64,000 nucleotides of DNA from CAWHHZ01 sp963829355 (GTDB lineage: Bacteria > Acidobacteriota > Thermoanaerobaculia > Gp7-AA8 > JAHWKK01): the NCBI GenBank assembly GCA_963829355.1, contig CAWHHZ010000014.1:1-64000 (forward strand), written 5' to 3'. The notes beneath the pieces are model-generated. The model was not told the origin of the DNA, ran no database searches, and saw only the letters and a program-made list of their open reading frames with translations. Below are positions 42,124 through 50,601 of the stretch, piece after piece. The position numbers and the translations under genes were made by a program. Within the stretch, counting starts at the first letter, position 1; the number at the start of each line of letters is the position of its first letter.

Positions 42124-42143
42124 CCTCGCGGGAGGATCGTCAA
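42115..42143 (-). promoter_or_regulatory. Promoter of the blaI-M56 operon
   Basis: -35 TTGACG (42138-42143), 17-nt spacer, -10 TAGATT (42115-42120) on the minus strand; the -10 lies in the operator. Confidence 0.7.
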
Positions 42144-42211
42144 TGCGTGCTTGTGTCGTTCCTGTTACGGCGTCTCCACGGCGCTCTCCGCACACGCGGA
42201 AGCTGCTGCCA

Positions 42212-42217
42212 TATAAT
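42212..42217 (+). promoter_or_regulatory. -10 box (TATAAT) of tyrS
   Basis: Perfect TATAAT ending 8 nt before the ATG at 42226, giving a leaderless or nearly leaderless mRNA; no -35 match seen. Confidence 0.6.
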
Positions 42218-42225
42218 CCGGCTCG

Positions 42226-43462
42226 ATGACACGTACGGAAACCATTAGCCTTTGACGAGACTCTGGATCTCCTGAGCAAGGGCACGGTCGACCTGATCGA
42301 GCTTCAGGAGCTGAAAAAGAAGCTCGAGAAGGCCGCGGCGGGCGGAAAGCCCCTGCTGATCAAGGCCGGCTTCGACCCGACGGCCCCCGACATCCATCTC
42401 GGGCACACGGTCGTGATCCGGAAGATGCGGCATTTCCAGCAGCTCGGTCACAGGGTCGTCTTTCTGATCGGCGACTTTACCGGGATGATCGGTGACCCTT
42501 CGGGAAAGAAGGCGACCCGGCCTGCTCTCACCGAAGAGGAGATTGCCGCGAACGCGGAGACGTACAAAAAGCAAATCTACAAGATTCTGGATCCGGAAAA
42601 GACCGAGATCCGATTCAACTCGGAATGGTTGCTCGAGCTCGGTTCGGTCGGCATCGTGCGTCTCGCCTCGCGTTACACCCTGGCTCGTCTCCTCGAGCGC
42701 GACGATTTCAGCAAACGGTTCAGGGATCACCAGCCGATCGCGATGCACGAGCTGCTCTACCCGCTCGCCCAGGGATACGACTCCGTCGCGCTGGAGGCTG
42801 ACGTGGAGCTCGGTGGGAGCGATCAGCTCTTCAATCTGCTCGTGGGTCGCGACCTGATGCGTGAATACGGCAAAGCGCCGCAGGTCGTGATGACGATGCC
42901 ATTGCTCGAAGGGCTCGATGGGGTGGAGAAGATGTCGAAGTCGCTCGGCAACTACATCGGAATCGACGAGGATGCACAATCGATGTTCGGCAAGGTGATG
43001 TCGATCTCGGACGATCTGATGTGGAAGTATTACGAGCTCTGCACCGATCTGGTTCCTGCGGACATTGCGGATCGCCGGAATCGGGTCGAGTCGGGTGACT
43101 ATCATCCGATGGAAGCGAAGCGGGATCTCGCGAAGCTCATCATCGGAGACTTTCACGAGGCCGGAGCCGCCGAGGCCGCGGATGCCGAATTCCGGAAGAT
43201 CTTCAGCCGTGGCCAACTTCCGTCCGATCTCGAAGAGAAGACGATCGAAGCCTCGAGCGAGCCCGAGCTGCTCGCGAAGATTCTCGGCTCGGCGGAGCTC
43301 GCCTCGAGCAACAGCGATGCGAGGAGATTGATCGCGCAGGGGGCGGTCACAGTGGACGATGAGCGAGTCGACGATCCGAAGGCCGAGCTCGACGCGTCGC
43401 CCGGGAAGTCGTATGTCATCAAAGTCGGGAAGCGGCGCTTTGCGCGGGTGAAATTCGATTAG
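42226..43462 (+). CDS. tyrS: Tyrosyl-tRNA synthetase, requires +1 frame change at CTTTGAC
   Basis: The catalytic frame (GFDPTAPDIHLGHTV with HxGH, KMSKSLGNYIG, C-terminal S4 domain ending GKRRFARVKFD) is open from 42232 but has no ATG/GTG/TTG before the HxGH motif. An ATG at 42226 in the neighbouring frame codes MTRTETISL and then meets TGA at 42253-42255. A +1 shift at CTT TGA C joins it to DETLDLLSKGTVDLIELQEL, the normal TyrS N-terminus, giving 411 residues. CTTTGAC is the prfB frameshift heptamer. Either a programmed shift or a one-base indel; the enzyme is essential, so it must be made. Confidence 0.9.
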
Positions 43463-43494
43463 CCGGAGCCGGAGCACAGTCCCGTCTTTTTCGG

Positions 43495-43500
43495 TAAACT
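43495..43500 (+). promoter_or_regulatory. -10-like box (TAAACT) of the acyl-CoA synthetase gene
   Basis: TAAACT ends 11 nt before the ATG at 43512. Confidence 0.35.
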
Positions 43501-43511
43501 ACCGCCTTCCC

Positions 43512-45305
43512 ATGACGACGATCGAAGCACTCAAAGAGATTGCCGGGCGTCTGCCTGCCCATCCCGCGTTCCATGTCAGACGCGGCGATGGCTGGAGCTC
43601 GACATCGTGGTCGGAGTATCGCGACATCATCAGGACGGCGGGCAAGTCACTCATCGCTCTCGGCGTCGCACCCGGATCCGGCGCGGCGATCATCGGCAAC
43701 AACCGTCCCGAGTGGTTCATCTCGTATCTCGGATCGATGGCAGCAGGAGCGATTCCTTCCGGAATCTATGCGACGAACACGGTGGAGCAGTGCAGCTACA
43801 TCGTCGAGCACTCGGACTCGACGATTGCTTTCGTCGAGAACGAGGAACAGTTGCGGAAGTTCCTCCGGGTGCGCGATCAGGTACCAAGGCTCGAGCACAT
43901 CATCCTGATGGAAGGGAGTTCCGATCTGCCCGGGGTGCTCGACTGGAGCTCGTTTCTCGAAGCGGGCAGTCAGATCTCCGATCAGGAGCTCGATGGCCGC
44001 ACCGCAGACGTCTCGGAGGAGGACCCTGGAACGCTCATCTACACCTCCGGCACGACCGGCCCGCCCAAAGCGGTGATGCTGAGTCACCGCAATCTCACGT
44101 GGACCGCCGGGATGTGCGTTTCGGTCATCGAGATGTCGGAAGAGGACAGGATGCTGACCTATCTTCCTCTGAGTCACATCGCGGAGCAGTTGCTCAGCCT
44201 TCACACTCCGCTCCAGTCAGGGGCGGCGGTCTGGTTCGTCCCGGACCCCGAAGAGCTGGGCGATACGCTGCGGCACGTGAGGCCGACGATCTTTCTCGGT
44301 GTTCCCAGGGTATGGGAGAAGATCGCCAGCAGAATGAAGGCGGCTGGCGCGGAGGCTTCGCCTCTGCGGCAGCGGATCGTGGCGTGGGCGAGAAAAGTAG
44401 GACTCGAGGCGGCAAACGCGTTCGATTCGAATCGGCCAAAGCCGTGGACGTGGCCGATCGCAGAGAAGCTCGTGTTCTCGAAAGTGCGCGACCGGCTCGG
44501 GCTCGATCAGGCCCGCATCTGCATCACTTCCGCCGCACCGATCTCTCTCGAGACACTTCAGTTTTTCGCGTCCCTCGGCGTTCCGATCGACGAGGTGTAC
44601 GGGATGAGCGAGTGTACCGGGCCGACGACCATGTCGATCCCCGGAACCCGCCGGATGGGGAAGGCTGGAAAGGTTGCTCCCGGCAGTGAGCTGAGAACGG
44701 CTGACGATGGAGAGATCCTCATTCGCGGTCCTCACGTCTTCATGGGATATTACAAGGACGAGGAGGCGACGCGAGTGATGCTGGACGAGGATGGCTGGCT
44801 TCATTCCGGTGATGTAGGCGAGATCGACGATGACGGCTTTCTGACGATTACCGATCGCAAGAAGGACCTGATCATCACCGCGGGCGGCCACAATGTGTCC
44901 CCGAGTAACATCGAGAAGGAATTGAAACGGATTGAAGGCGTTTCCCAGGCGATCGTCGTCGGCGATCGGCGGAGCTACCTCGTCGCACTTCTCACTCTGG
45001 ATGCGGAGCGCATTCGCGGTCTGGCCACCTCGGCCGATAGTGGCGCTGTGGACATCGACACTGCGCGGCAGTGCCCGCGCATCCGGCGCTATCTCACGGA
45101 GAAAATCGCCGACATCAACAGTTCTCTTGCACGCTCGGAAACGATCAAAAAATTCGAGATTCTCGGATCCGACTTCAACGTCGAATCAGGGGAGCTGACC
45201 CCGACCATGAAGATGCGCCGAAAGGTCGTCACCGAAAAGTACCAGACGGAGATCGAATCGCTGTACGGGGTTCCCGAGAAAAGTGGAATCCCTCTGTCAT
45301 CCTGA
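43512..45305 (+). CDS. Long-chain acyl-CoA synthetase (AMP-forming)
   Basis: 597 residues. ANL superfamily: P-loop YTSGTTGPPKAVMLSHRN near residue 178, adenylate-binding YGMSECTGPTTMSIPG near 360, and the hinge/catalytic region GWLHSGDVGEIDDDGFLTIT then DRKKDLIITAGGHNVSPSNI. Activates fatty acids to acyl-CoA (FadD-type, close to eukaryotic ACSBG). The C-terminal Leu-Ser-Ser and stop are encoded by repeat copy 7. Lies 50 nt after tyrS, in the same direction. Confidence 0.92.
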   Translation: MTTIEALKEIAGRLPAHPAFHVRRGDGWSSTSWSEYRDIIRTAGKSLIALGVAPGSGAAIIGNNRPEWFISYLGSMAAGAIPSGIYATNTVEQCSYIVEHSDSTIAFVENEEQLRKFLRVRDQVPRLEHIILMEGSSDLPGVLDWSSFLEAGSQISDQELDGRTADVSEEDPGTLIYTSGTTGPPKAVMLSHRNLTWTAGMCVSVIEMSEEDRMLTYLPLSHIAEQLLSLHTPLQSGAAVWFVPDPEELGDTLRHVRPTIFLGVPRVWEKIASRMKAAGAEASPLRQRIVAWARKVGLEAANAFDSNRPKPWTWPIAEKLVFSKVRDRLGLDQARICITSAAPISLETLQFFASLGVPIDEVYGMSECTGPTTMSIPGTRRMGKAGKVAPGSELRTADDGEILIRGPHVFMGYYKDEEATRVMLDEDGWLHSGDVGEIDDDGFLTITDRKKDLIITAGGHNVSPSNIEKELKRIEGVSQAIVVGDRRSYLVALLTLDAERIRGLATSADSGAVDIDTARQCPRIRRYLTEKIADINSSLARSETIKKFEILGSDFNVESGELTPTMKMRRKVVTEKYQTEIESLYGVPEKSGIPLSS

Positions 45306-45388
45306 GCGCAGCGAAGGATCGCGTACGTCCAGACTCGAAGTCGCTTGCGCAGCGAAGGATCGCGTACGTCCAGCCTCTCAGGATGACA
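45295..45388. repeat. Dispersed palindromic repeat, copy 7
   Basis: TGTCATCCTGAGCGCAGCG to CTCAGGATGACA, 94 nt, with an internal direct duplication of GCAGCGAAGGATCGCGTACG. Overlaps the acyl-CoA synthetase stop. Confidence 0.85.
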
Positions 45389-45411
45389 GAGAGCTCGATG
45401 GTACCTTTTTC

Positions 45412-45894
45412 CTACTTCTGCGAGAGTTGCTTCAGCTGGTCCTCGTCGAGGCGGTAGCTGTGCCACTCGCTGAGCTGTCGCGCACCGCGACGCTCGTAGA
45501 ACCCGATGGCGTTCTCGTTCCAATCGATGACCATCCACTCCATCCGGGCGCAGTCGCGGTCGACGGCCTCCTCTACGAGATACTGGAACATCGCACCGCC
45601 GAAACCTTTGCTCCGCGCATCCTCGTACACGAAGATGTCCTCGAGATAGAACACCGGCCTCGCCAGGAACGATGAGTACGCCTCGTAGGTGATCGCGTAC
45701 CCCACGTCCCGGCCATCGAGTGACGCGAGAAATGCCGAGTAGCGCCGGTGGTCTCCAAACCCGTCGTGGAGCAATCGTTCTTTCGCCGCCTCAGTCAGCG
45801 GATCCATCTTTTCGAAGGCGGCATGAGCGTCGACGAGTCTGATGAACGATTCCTTGTCGGCACGCGTCGCGAGGCGGATCTTGATGTCGGACAT
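45412..45894 (-). CDS. GNAT-family N-acetyltransferase
   Basis: 160 residues. GNAT fold: N-terminal IKIRLATRADKESFIRLVDA, strand 4 FYLEDIFVYEDARSKGFGGA with the acetyl-CoA loop (R-x2-G-x-G/A variant RSKGFGG), and NENAIGFYERRGARQ near the end. Resembles spermidine/diamine acetyltransferases (SAT-like) by length and pattern; substrate unproven. TAAACT ends 6 nt before the ATG. Confidence 0.88.
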   Translation of the reverse strand: MSDIKIRLATRADKESFIRLVDAHAAFEKMDPLTEAAKERLLHDGFGDHRRYSAFLASLDGRDVGYAITYEAYSSFLARPVFYLEDIFVYEDARSKGFGGAMFQYLVEEAVDRDCARMEWMVIDWNENAIGFYERRGARQLSEWHSYRLDEDQLKQLSQK

Positions 45895-45900
45895 GGGAGT

Positions 45901-45906
45901 AGTTTA
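45901..45906 (-). promoter_or_regulatory. -10 box (TAAACT) of the GNAT gene
   Basis: TAAACT on the minus strand, 6 nt from the ATG at 45894. Confidence 0.5.
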
Positions 45907-45907
45907 G

Positions 45908-46174
45908 CAGTCGTCAGTCGTCAGTCGACAGTCGACAGATGGAGTCGATAGTCGTTGATCGATCGTCGTAAGGCAAGATGCCGGCGAACCTCGGACGGGA
46001 ATCCCAATGAAATGCCCAGCGCGGGACAGTGTTGAACTGACTGTTTCACTCCGACCCCACAACCCGCAGCTTCTACCTACTGAAAAGTCGATCTCTTAAC
46101 TGCCTTCCAGCTAATGACCAACGACCAATGGCTCCTCTGACGACTGACGACTGATCGACTGATGACTGTCGACT
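45908..46174. repeat. Inverted clusters of CAGTCGT/CAGTCGA short repeats
   Basis: CAGTCGTCAGTCGTCAGTCG at about 45908 and the inverse (TGACGACTGACGACTGATCG) at about 46137, enclosing about 200 nt without a gene. Lies in the 378-nt gap before pruA. Confidence 0.65.
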
Positions 46175-46272
46175 CACCACTCTCTTGCGGCCGATCGAGC
46201 ACCGCGATAGCATCATGATCGCGGCCAGTCGACCCCGGCTGAATCCCGCATTCCCACCACCTGGAGGTTTCA

Positions 46273-47904
46273 ATGAACGGCATCATTCGTATCCCGACGC
46301 CCGTCAATGAGCCGGTGCGCGCGTACGCCCCCGGCTCTCCGGAGAAGGCGTCCCTCAAGAAGACGATCGACGAGATGCTCTCGGAGACGATCGAGATTCC
46401 TCTCATCATCGGCGGCAAGGAAATCCGCAGCGGTGATATCGAAAAGGCAGTCTGTCCTTTCGACCATCAGCACGTTCTAGCCACCTTCCATCAGGCAGGG
46501 GAGAAGGAAGTGAAGATGGCGGTCGAGGCATCGCAGGAGGCCTGGAAGACCTGGTCCGAGATGGCGTGGGAGGATCGTGCAGCGATCTTCCTGAAGGCAG
46601 CCGAGCTGCTCGCCGGCCCCTGGCGTGATCGGGCCAACGCCGCGACGATGCTCAATCAGGCGAAGACGGTCCACCAGGCCGAAATCGATGCGGCGTGTGA
46701 GCTGATCGACTTCCTCCGCTACAACGCCGCGTACATGCAGTTCATCTACGAACAGCAGCCGCAGAGCGCACCAGGGGTCTGGAACTACGTGGAGTACCGG
46801 GCACTCGAAGGATTCGTATTCGCGGTGACTCCGTTCAACTTCTCGTCAATCGCCGGGAATCTGCCTACGGCTCCCGCTCTGATGGGGAATGTCGTCCTGT
46901 GGAAGCCCGCCTCGTCGGCCGTATTCTCCGCCTACTACTTCATGAAGATGATGGAAGAGGCCGGACTGCCCCCAGGCGTCATCAACTTCATCCCGGGCCC
47001 GGGCCGGCAGGTCGGCGACCCGGTCATGGACAATCCGAAACTCGCGGGAGTCCACTTCACCGGTTCAACAGGCGTATTTCAGGGAATGTGGAAGAAGATC
47101 GGCAACAACATCGACAAGTACCACACCTATCCGCGCATCGTCGGTGAAACGGGCGGCAAGGACTTCCTGTTCGCGCATCCCTCGGCCGAGCCAAAAGCCG
47201 TCGCCACCGCGCTGGTTCGCGGAGCATTCGAGTATCAGGGACAGAAATGCAGCGCCGCATCGCGCTCCTACATACCGTCCTCCCTCTGGCCGAAGGTCAA
47301 GGAGGAGATGCTCTCTCAGATCTCGGAGATCAAGATGGGCGCGCCGATGGACTTCCGGAACTTCTTTTCCGCGGTCATCGACGCCGGTGCCTACAAGTCG
47401 ATCAAGGAGTACATCGACCACGCGAAGGAGAGCTCTGACAAGGCCGAGATCATCGCCGGCGGTACGTGCGATGACTCGAAGGGGTACTTCATCGAGCCGA
47501 CGGTCGTTCTCGCGAAGGATCCGAAGTTCAAGCTGATGAAAGAGGAGATTTTCGGTCCGGTTCTCACCCTCTATGTCTATGAGGACGACGAACTCGACGC
47601 GACTCTCGAGCTCTGCGACAACACCTCGGAGTACGGCCTCACCGGCGCCGTCTTCAGCCAGGACCGCGAGGCGATCACCTACATCATGAAGCGGCTGCGG
47701 CACACCGCCGGAAACTTCTACATCAACGACAAGCCCACCGGCGCAGTCGTAGGTCAGCAGCCGTTCGGAGGTTCCCGCGCATCAGGAACGAACGACAAGG
47801 CTGGATCGTACCTGAACCTGCTCCGCTGGACCTCACAGCGAGCCGTCAAGGAGACGTTCGTCCCGCCGACCCACTTCAAGTACCCGTTCCTCGACGAGGA
47901 GTAG
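46273..47904 (+). CDS. pruA: 1-pyrroline-5-carboxylate dehydrogenase
   Basis: 543 residues, ATG at 46273 with GGAGG upstream. Aldehyde dehydrogenase of the RocA/PruA type: catalytic Glu in RIVGETGGKDF and nucleophile Cys in GQKCSAASR, NAD-binding FTGSTGVF, and a C-terminal PFGGSRASGTNDKAGS. Oxidises glutamate semialdehyde to glutamate in proline catabolism. No proline dehydrogenase gene is in this window. Followed by a good terminator. Confidence 0.95.
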   Translation: MNGIIRIPTPVNEPVRAYAPGSPEKASLKKTIDEMLSETIEIPLIIGGKEIRSGDIEKAVCPFDHQHVLATFHQAGEKEVKMAVEASQEAWKTWSEMAWEDRAAIFLKAAELLAGPWRDRANAATMLNQAKTVHQAEIDAACELIDFLRYNAAYMQFIYEQQPQSAPGVWNYVEYRALEGFVFAVTPFNFSSIAGNLPTAPALMGNVVLWKPASSAVFSAYYFMKMMEEAGLPPGVINFIPGPGRQVGDPVMDNPKLAGVHFTGSTGVFQGMWKKIGNNIDKYHTYPRIVGETGGKDFLFAHPSAEPKAVATALVRGAFEYQGQKCSAASRSYIPSSLWPKVKEEMLSQISEIKMGAPMDFRNFFSAVIDAGAYKSIKEYIDHAKESSDKAEIIAGGTCDDSKGYFIEPTVVLAKDPKFKLMKEEIFGPVLTLYVYEDDELDATLELCDNTSEYGLTGAVFSQDREAITYIMKRLRHTAGNFYINDKPTGAVVGQQPFGGSRASGTNDKAGSYLNLLRWTSQRAVKETFVPPTHFKYPFLDEE

Positions 47905-47926
47905 GGGCAACACAGCGATCGATCGC

Positions 47927-47960
47927 AAGACCCGACGTCCAAACCGGCGTCGGGTCTTTT
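47927..47960 (+). terminator. Rho-independent terminator of pruA
   Basis: AAGACCCGACG/CGTCGGGTCTT stem, 10-nt loop, followed by TTTTG. Confidence 0.88.
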
Positions 47961-47975
47961 GTCAAGCTGACGAAC

Positions 47976-48130
47976 TGTCATCCTGACCCCGCTCCGCGGG
48001 GGAAGGATCGGGTACGTCGTGACTGTCACGTTCTTTCCGTCCTGACAGTCGGACCGTACGCGATCCTTCGACCGTCCCTTCGGCTTCGCTCAGGGCAGGC
48101 CTCCGCTGCGCTCCGGCGGCTCAGGATGAC
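47976..48130. repeat. Dispersed palindromic repeat, copy 8
   Basis: TGTCATCCTGACCCCGC to GGCGGCTCAGGATGAC, 155 nt; interior like copy 3 (CGTTCTTTCCGTCCTGACAG). Confidence 0.85.
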
Positions 48131-48186
48131 TGGTCGGCGGACTCCGCGTTGGAACGGTGGCGCGGTCTCCGCATGATTTGGCCGGC

Positions 48187-48729
48187 ATGGTTGAGACCTT
48201 CACTGCCGAAGTCCCCGACATTTCGTCGGCGATCGACGTGCTCAGCTCGATGATCACGCCTGCCGTCCTGATTCTCGCTACCGCAAGCATTCTCAACACC
48301 GTATCCGCGAGGCTGATCCGTGTGATGGACCGTGTGCGGGAGCTGGGGCTCGAGATCAAACAGGTGGCCGAGGAGGAGAGGGACGGGGTATCGCAGCGGG
48401 AGCGACGTGATCACCTGCTCCTCCTGCTGCGAAGCGCGACCCGCCGCGCACGCCTTCTTCAGAAGGGGATGAGTCGTCTCTATCTGGCGATCGGCCTCTT
48501 CATCGTCACGAGCATCATCATCGGGGTTTTCTCTCTCAGCGACTTCGATCTGAGCTGGATCGCACTCGGCGTCGGGTTTCTCGGGGCGATTCTGCTGCTG
48601 AGCGCCAGCATCATGCTGATCATCGAATCGCGCCTCGCCATGTCATCGACTTCTCTCGAGACGAAGTTTGTCTGGAAGTGGTCTGAGAAGCACTTCGCGT
48701 CGAGCTCGGAGGTTGAGCCGCCAGAGTGA
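48187..48729 (+). CDS. DUF2721 membrane protein
   Basis: 180 residues from ATG at 48187. The opening ITPAVLILATASILNTVSAR followed by LIRVMDRVRELGLEI is the DUF2721 pattern: a transmembrane helix with a basic RVxDRVRE segment. Two more helices (LYLAIGLFIVTSIIIGVFSL and IALGVGFLGAILLLSASIML). Function unknown. Confidence 0.78.
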   Translation: MVETFTAEVPDISSAIDVLSSMITPAVLILATASILNTVSARLIRVMDRVRELGLEIKQVAEEERDGVSQRERRDHLLLLLRSATRRARLLQKGMSRLYLAIGLFIVTSIIIGVFSLSDFDLSWIALGVGFLGAILLLSASIMLIIESRLAMSSTSLETKFVWKWSEKHFASSSEVEPPE

Positions 48730-48801
48730 GTTGATTGCCAACTCTGGTGGGTGGACGGCACGCGAATCGCTAGGCTCTTCCGTCCTGGAGGAGGAACTCA
48801 C

Positions 48802-49038
48802 GTGACCGCATTCGAAGATCGCATACGCAGACTTGTTCGCGAGACCATGCAGGAGCTCGATCATGATCCTGACGAAATCGAGGACGTGGTCGAACCTCCA
48901 GGTGCCGAGTACTGTCTGATCCGCTTTCGCGACGAATCGATTGAGCCGATCGAGGTACCGGAAGGTCTGGGAGCGGGCGACAACCAGGAAAAGGACGAGG
49001 TTGTCAGAGCGCTCCGGTACCGACTCAGAACGTCATGA
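48802..49038 (+). CDS. Small acidic protein, unknown function
   Basis: 78 residues from GTG at 48802, 6 nt after GGAGGAGGAA. Sequence starts VTAFEDRIRRLVRETMQELD and continues with an Asp/Glu-rich stretch. Soluble. Converges with the ABC permease gene and overlaps its end by 6 nt. Not recognised. Confidence 0.5.
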   Translation: MTAFEDRIRRLVRETMQELDHDPDEIEDVVEPPGAEYCLIRFRDESIEPIEVPEGLGAGDNQEKDEVVRALRYRLRTS

Positions 49039-50601
49039 CGCCGTTCGCCACCGAAGCAGCGTCGCGGGGACGACCGTCGCCAGCCCGGCGAGAAACCATA
49101 CAGCCGCTGCGCCAATCGACGGATCGGGCACGAACCATCCCGTGAAATCGATCGCTGCCTCCTGCTGCAGCGCCATGTACCACGCGACCACGTAGACCCC
49201 GGTGAAGAATTTCCCGCCTCCCGTAAGTGCACCGAGTCCTGTCGCCAGCATGACGGTTCCCACGCTTCCGAGCAGGAGTACCATGCCGTGCTGCGGACTC
49301 CTGATGAACGCCCTGATCAGGAGGGGCGCCAGAGATGCTGCCACGAAGAGCGACAACGCCGCGAGCTTCCAGACGACCACCGATCGCGGAACCGACGGCG
49401 AGGACAGTACGATCGAGCCGGTACCCGCGATCTGCTCGCGTGCCGCCACCTCGGCGATGATCGGTGCGAGGAGGATCAGGGCGATCGCTCCCATCACCTG
49501 AGCCCCCGACGAAGGCAGGACAATCGAGAGGACTGACGCCAGCAGGAAGGGCCACTTCAGGAGTCCTGCTGCCAGCCAGGTCAGCCTTGCTTCCGCGACG
49601 ACGGCCCCCGCGAATGAAGGCTGGCGCACTCCTCCGGGCACCCATCCGCTCTCGGCAGGAGGCGCGTCATGAACAGCGGCCGGAGCATCGGATCGCCGCT
49701 GCGCCCGTCGCGGCGATCGTGACGGTTTGAACCGGAAGAGAAGAGCCGATGACACGAGCAGGAGAGCGCTCCACACGAAGGTCCAGATCTGCGAAGTGTT
49801 GAACGCCTGATCGAAACCGATCGTCCCGAGCCGCGCTCGGGTGACCGGCTCATCGATGATCATTATGCCGATCGACAGGTCCTTGAGCCCTTCTTCGCCG
49901 GCCATCGACTCGATCATCTCCTCGAAGGCGATGCCCCCTCCCGGATCGAAACTCGTCGGATGGGGGATCTGGTTGGGCCCCGACCGTCCCGACAGGTCCG
50001 CCGGAATGAACATGAATACGAAAATCCATGTGAAAAACCACACGACCCATCCCGCACGCGACCTCAAAAGGGGAGTGACGTCGAAAACGATCGCGAGTGC
50101 GGCGGTGAAGGCCATCGCGCCAGGGACAGTCAGGACCCATGGCATCAGGAACTGCTGGAGGTCGAGCGGACCCTCGCCGAATCGTAGGAAAAGTATGAGT
50201 CCCGCCACCAGACTCGTCGCCGCGACAGCCGTCAGGTACAAGGTGTGCGCGAGCCATTTTCCAACGAGGAACGTGAACCTCGACACCGGGGTGGCGGCGA
50301 CGATCTCCAGTACGTGGCGCTCGCGGTCACGACGGATCGATCCCGCCACCAGGTAGAAACCGATCAACGTCATGAACAGCGATGAGAGCATCGAGATCAC
50401 GGCTCCCACGTACGTGGAGTCGTAAACCCCCGAGATCAGCGCTCCCTCTGCCGAGCGCCAGGAGATGGAGACCCGGTTCGCCTCAGGATCGGGAAGATAC
50501 AGGAACGACAGAGCAAAGACGCCCAGGACCGCGAAGATGGTGAGGGTGGAACGAAGCCGCAACTTCGTCTCCACGATCGTCTGTGCCATGACCGATCTCA
50601 T
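49033..50601 (-). CDS. ABC-2 type transporter permease
   Basis: 522 residues with about 12 transmembrane helices. N-terminal LRSTLTIFAVLGVFALSFLY, a large periplasmic loop, and YLVAGSIRRDRERHVLEIVA, typical of ABC-2 exporters whose cytosolic loop contacts the ATPase. It overlaps the ATPase gene by 4 nt. Substrate unknown. Confidence 0.85.
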   Translation of the reverse strand: MRSVMAQTIVETKLRLRSTLTIFAVLGVFALSFLYLPDPEANRVSISWRSAEGALISGVYDSTYVGAVISMLSSLFMTLIGFYLVAGSIRRDRERHVLEIVAATPVSRFTFLVGKWLAHTLYLTAVAATSLVAGLILFLRFGEGPLDLQQFLMPWVLTVPGAMAFTAALAIVFDVTPLLRSRAGWVVWFFTWIFVFMFIPADLSGRSGPNQIPHPTSFDPGGGIAFEEMIESMAGEEGLKDLSIGIMIIDEPVTRARLGTIGFDQAFNTSQIWTFVWSALLLVSSALLFRFKPSRSPRRAQRRSDAPAAVHDAPPAESGWVPGGVRQPSFAGAVVAEARLTWLAAGLLKWPFLLASVLSIVLPSSGAQVMGAIALILLAPIIAEVAAREQIAGTGSIVLSSPSVPRSVVVWKLAALSLFVAASLAPLLIRAFIRSPQHGMVLLLGSVGTVMLATGLGALTGGGKFFTGVYVVAWYMALQQEAAIDFTGWFVPDPSIGAAAVWFLAGLATVVPATLLRWRTAS

